Of a DNA stretch of 64,000 nucleotides, positions 61,898 through 64,000 are shown piece by piece; the first letter of the stretch is position 1, and the number at the start of each line of letters is the position of its first letter. The stretch is from Paenarthrobacter nicotinovorans (GTDB lineage Bacteria > Actinomycetota > Actinomycetes > Actinomycetales > Micrococcaceae): assembly GCF_007670255.1 (NCBI RefSeq), contig NZ_SZVS01000013.1, positions 62,001-126,000 of the forward strand, read 5' to 3'. The position numbers and the translations under genes were made by a program. Under the pieces are notes generated by a model. That model was not told the origin of the DNA. It made no database searches and was given only the letters and a program-made list of their open reading frames with translations.

Positions 61898-62185
61898 TTC
61901 GGCGGGTACCGGCTCTGGCGCCTCCAGTCGAAGATCACAACCTCCGCTCTTGGTGCCGGCGGCCTCCGGACCGAGGCGCCGGCGAACGACAGCAAGGACC
62001 GCCTGCAGGTCCTCGTCCTGGGCAGCGATCCCATGAGCGGCAAGAACGGGCGGCTCGGCAGCACGGCCGATTCCTCGGCGTACGGGCAGTCCGATGTCAT
62101 GACGCTGATGGATATCCCCGCCGACGATAACCATGTGAACGTCATCAGTTTCCCGCGGGACCTCCTCGTCGATGTCCCGGCCTGC
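61898..62185 (+). pseudogene. LCP ligase relic
   Basis: YRLWRLQSKITTSALGAGGL, then SKDRLQVLVLGSDPMSGKNG, YGQSDVMTLMDIPADDNHVN and VISFPRDLLVDVPAC match residues about 58-150 of the intact LCP protein at 46265. It ends abruptly at the same Cys and runs into unrelated sequence. The cytoplasmic and TM start is missing. The gap 62186-62681 shows nothing recognised. Confidence 0.85.
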
Positions 62186-62681
62186 ATGCAGCCGTTCGCA
62201 CTGCTCCTCGCATCGTCCCCAGACATCCCGTCGGCCGTTGCAGTTGCGGCGCCCGGCCTGGCACTTCCGCTACTCGCGTTCTCCTTCGCCTTCGACGTTG
62301 TCGTGCTAAACCGGCTCCGATACGAAGCACCCGAAGAACCAGTCAGGCCAACCACGGATTCTGACAATGGGAAGCAGGCACAGGCATCCCGAAAGCTTCG
62401 ATGGAGGCATTCCTCGAACGCTAGATTCGGCACCCCGAAAAGCATGCATACGCATACAACGAGACTGGAGTTGTGGAAGACTTGTCTTATCGAAGGGGAG
62501 TAGTTCCCACAGTCCGCGCGCAGCGGGCGCAACGGCGTATCAAAATACTGGCGGCTTCCGATTAGGTCGCCCGGTGCGCCACCCGGCCTACAGTCGCCGG
62601 GCGAGCGAGACCTTCGGTCAGACACCACTCTGACCTTGGTTCCCCAAAATTTCGGGTCCGGTCCGGGCCTTGAGGAAAACC

Positions 62682-62987
62682 ATGACCAACCCGCCCAACA
62701 CTCATACGACGGACGCGTCCCAAGGCGCCACCGCCGCGGACATCCGGAGGTGGCGGCGCTACCTTGCCAATGAACGGGCCGAAGCGGCCGTCTACCGGGA
62801 TCTTGCGGGACGACGCACCGGCGAGGAACGGGAGATCCTGCTCGCCTTGGCGGAGGCCGAGGCCCGGCACGAGGAACACTGGCTGACCCTGCTTGATTGT
62901 GTCAAGTCTTATTGGCCCCGGCGTGACGGCCCTAGTTGGCCCCGCCTAGCTCGCGCTTCAGGGAGTGACGGCGCCGGTCGGGTTTAG
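62682..62987 (+). pseudogene. Truncated N-terminus of a VIT1/CCC1-type iron/manganese transporter
   Basis: RRWRRYLANERAEAAVYRDL and ILLALAEAEARHEEHWLTLL form the ferritin-like N-terminal domain (EXXH-type pairs) found in front of actinobacterial VIT-type transporters. After LTLL the family ends and a short unrelated tail (DCVKSYWPRRDGPSWPRL) follows, overlapping the merR stop by 4 bases. The entire membrane part is missing. RBS GAGG before ATG 62682. Confidence 0.7.
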
Positions 62988-63373
62988 AGGTAGCTGCAGA
63001 TGCGCCCTGGATCGCAGGCCGCGGGATCCCCGGCTGCCGCGGCGTCATGGAACTCGGCGACGGTTGCACGCAGCGCCGTGATCTCGGCGATCTGGGCGTC
63101 CAGGTTGGAGATCTGTTTGGCCAGCAGGTCCCGCACGTGGATGCACGGGGCCTGGCCGACGTCGCGGACTGAGAGGACGTCGCGGATCTGGGCGAGGGCC
63201 AGTCCCGCGGTGCGGCCGCGGCGGATGAATTCCAGCCGGCTGACTGTCTCCTGGGCGTAGTCGCGGTATCCGTTCGGTGCCCTGTGGGCCGCCGGCAGCA
63301 GGCCCCGATCCTCGTAGAATCTCAGGGTCTTGGCCGTCATCCCGGCGGCCGCGGCGGTTTCGCCGATACGCAT
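62984..63373 (-). CDS. merR: MerR mercury-responsive regulator
   Basis: 129 residues from ATG 63371-63373. The N-terminal MerR helix-turn-helix and wing are clear (RIGETAAAAGMTAKTLRFYE, RAPNGYRDY). Cys77 (GQAPCIHV), Cys120 and Cys126 (ACDPGRICSYL) match the three Hg(II)-binding Cys of MerR. Divergent from merA over 227 bases with two operator-like dyads, the usual arrangement. Confidence 0.9.
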   Translation of the reverse strand: MRIGETAAAAGMTAKTLRFYEDRGLLPAAHRAPNGYRDYAQETVSRLEFIRRGRTAGLALAQIRDVLSVRDVGQAPCIHVRDLLAKQISNLDAQIAEITALRATVAEFHDAAAAGDPAACDPGRICSYL

Positions 63374-63408
63374 CGTGCACCTCACATGTCCGCAGGGAAT
63401 TTTCCCTC

Positions 63409-63434
63409 TGACCTTCCAGTTTAGTGGAAGGTCA
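63409..63434. promoter_or_regulatory. MerR-type operator, merR side
   Basis: Perfect 10-bp dyad TGACCTTCCA-GTTTAG-TGGAAGGTCA, 36 bases upstream of merR. The half-sites match those at the merA promoter, so the same MerR likely binds both. Confidence 0.75.
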
Positions 63435-63505
63435 TGGGTTCTGTGCGGGGCTGATTCGTTCGGGCACAAGGTCAGGTCATGAAGCGCGCCGGTGACGGTC
63501 GCCTC

Positions 63506-63537
63506 TTGACCTTCCTCTATGGGGGAAGGTGCAGACT
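63506..63537 (+). promoter_or_regulatory. MerR-type merA promoter/operator
   Basis: TTGACC (-35, 63506-63511) and CAGACT (-10-like, about 63532) are separated by an over-long 19-20 base spacer holding a dyad, ACCTTCC-N8-GGAAGGT (63509-63530). A stretched spacer with a central dyad is the signature of MerR-activated promoters. Confidence 0.75.
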
Positions 63538-63600
63538 GGGGGCAGAACCACATGGCGAGGCGTCGCTGCGTGCGGTGCGACAAGATTTTCGGAGGAAACA

Positions 63601-64000
63601 ATGCCTGAACCAACAACACCCGATTTCGATCTGGCCGTCATCGGTTCCGGCGGCGGCGCGTTCGCTGCCGCGATCCGCGCCACCAAGCTGGGCAAGCGGG
63701 TCCTCATGGTCGAGCGTTCCACCATCGGCGGGACGTGCGTGAACACCGGCTGTGTGCCGTCCAAGGCACTGCTGGCCGCCGCCGAAGCACGCCACGTCGC
63801 CCTCGATTCGGGCAGGTTCCCGGGGATCGCCGCGTCCGCCGAGGCCGTGGACATGCCCGGACTGATCGAGGGCAAGCGGTCCCTGGTGGAGACGATGCGC
63901 TCGGAGAAGTACGTGGATCTGATCGGCGACTACGGCTGGGAGCTGCGCCAGGGCAACGCCGTGTTCGCCGTCACCCAGGACGATCCGGTCCTGGAAATCA
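63601..64000 (+). CDS. merA: Mercuric reductase, 3' end outside window
   Basis: About 133 residues seen. ATG 63601 follows GGAGGAAACA. The FAD fold DLAVIGSGGGAFAAAIRA, then STIGGTCVNTGCVPSKALLA with redox Cys46 and Cys51, match mercuric reductase. It begins directly at the catalytic core, lacking the HMA-like NmerA domain, as in several actinobacterial enzymes. It reduces Hg(II) to Hg(0) with NADPH. The divergent merR and MerR-type promoter support the assignment over other disulfide oxidoreductases. Confidence 0.9.
   Translation, partial: MPEPTTPDFDLAVIGSGGGAFAAAIRATKLGKRVLMVERSTIGGTCVNTGCVPSKALLAAAEARHVALDSGRFPGIAASAEAVDMPGLIEGKRSLVETMRSEKYVDLIGDYGWELRQGNAVFAVTQDDPVLEI

Overview
The window is high-GC DNA with frequent GTG starts, tightly overlapping genes and families typical of Actinobacteria: a CopD-CtaG fusion, CmtR-type ArsR regulators, CtpE, a rhomboid-like MprF and a DtxR/IdeR-type iron box. 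A soil micrococcoid such as Arthrobacter or Pseudarthrobacter fits best, but this is inferred from family resemblance only. Metal-resistance modules are dense and alternate with broken genes, which suggests a plasmid or a long accessory island. I see no replication, partition or transfer gene, no intact transposase, no rRNA or tRNA and no CRISPR array, so chromosome versus plasmid cannot be decided.

Left part (1-14.6 kb). An AMP-forming ligase behind an iron box runs off the left edge. Next come copper and divalent-metal genes: CopC; a cmtR-CDF-DsbA operon; CopD-CtaG divergent from an SmtB-type ArsR; and a multicopper oxidase with a SHOCT protein. A persulfide detoxification module follows: a CstB-like persulfide dioxygenase-rhodanese, three further rhodaneses (one frameshifted), a TauE/SafE exporter and the CstR repressor, with three near-identical CstR operators.

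Middle (14.6-42.3 kb). Two methyltransferase-type genes, an alkaline phosphatase, an ACR3/bile-acid-type permease and a lipoamide dehydrogenase lead into a thiol and haem-maturation block: lgt, ccsB, resB, a TlpA/ResA lipoprotein, a CYP152-type P450, then an operon of arsR, a P1B ATPase, lspA and ccdA. Lgt and LspA can mature the TlpA lipoprotein, CcdA can reduce it, and ResB/CcsB form a System II haem-attachment machine. No CxxCH cytochrome was noticed nearby. A cation antiporter, a PaaK-like ligase and a ChrB-like protein follow, among relics of cadD, copA, a multicopper oxidase and dedA.

Envelope cluster (42.4-53.0 kb). PAP2 phosphatase, lipid/diacylglycerol kinase, a TM coiled-coil protein, a PspA-like protein, an LCP ligase, a rhomboid-like MprF and an Ag85-like membrane esterase look like one phospholipid and cell-wall remodelling set. 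TGTTAC-N4-GTAACA palindromes occur in front of or near parts of it (38.15, 40.85, 44.51 kb).

Right part (50.6-64 kb). A long inverted repeat (711 and 666 bp, differing by exactly three copies of a 15-bp unit) flanks the esterase and carries whole or partial copies of a small lipoprotein gene. Beyond it are DUF2252 debris, CtpE, a solitary AAA/STAND-like ATPase, a frameshifted MFS-arsR pair, a DUF1232 protein, an LCP relic, a truncated VIT-type gene, and a merR/merA locus cut by the right edge.

At least seventeen gene relics lie between the intact modules, many of them metal, thiol or redox genes. Several match intact homologues elsewhere in the window (ctaG, tlpA, multicopper oxidase, LCP), pointing to repeated acquisition, duplication and decay.
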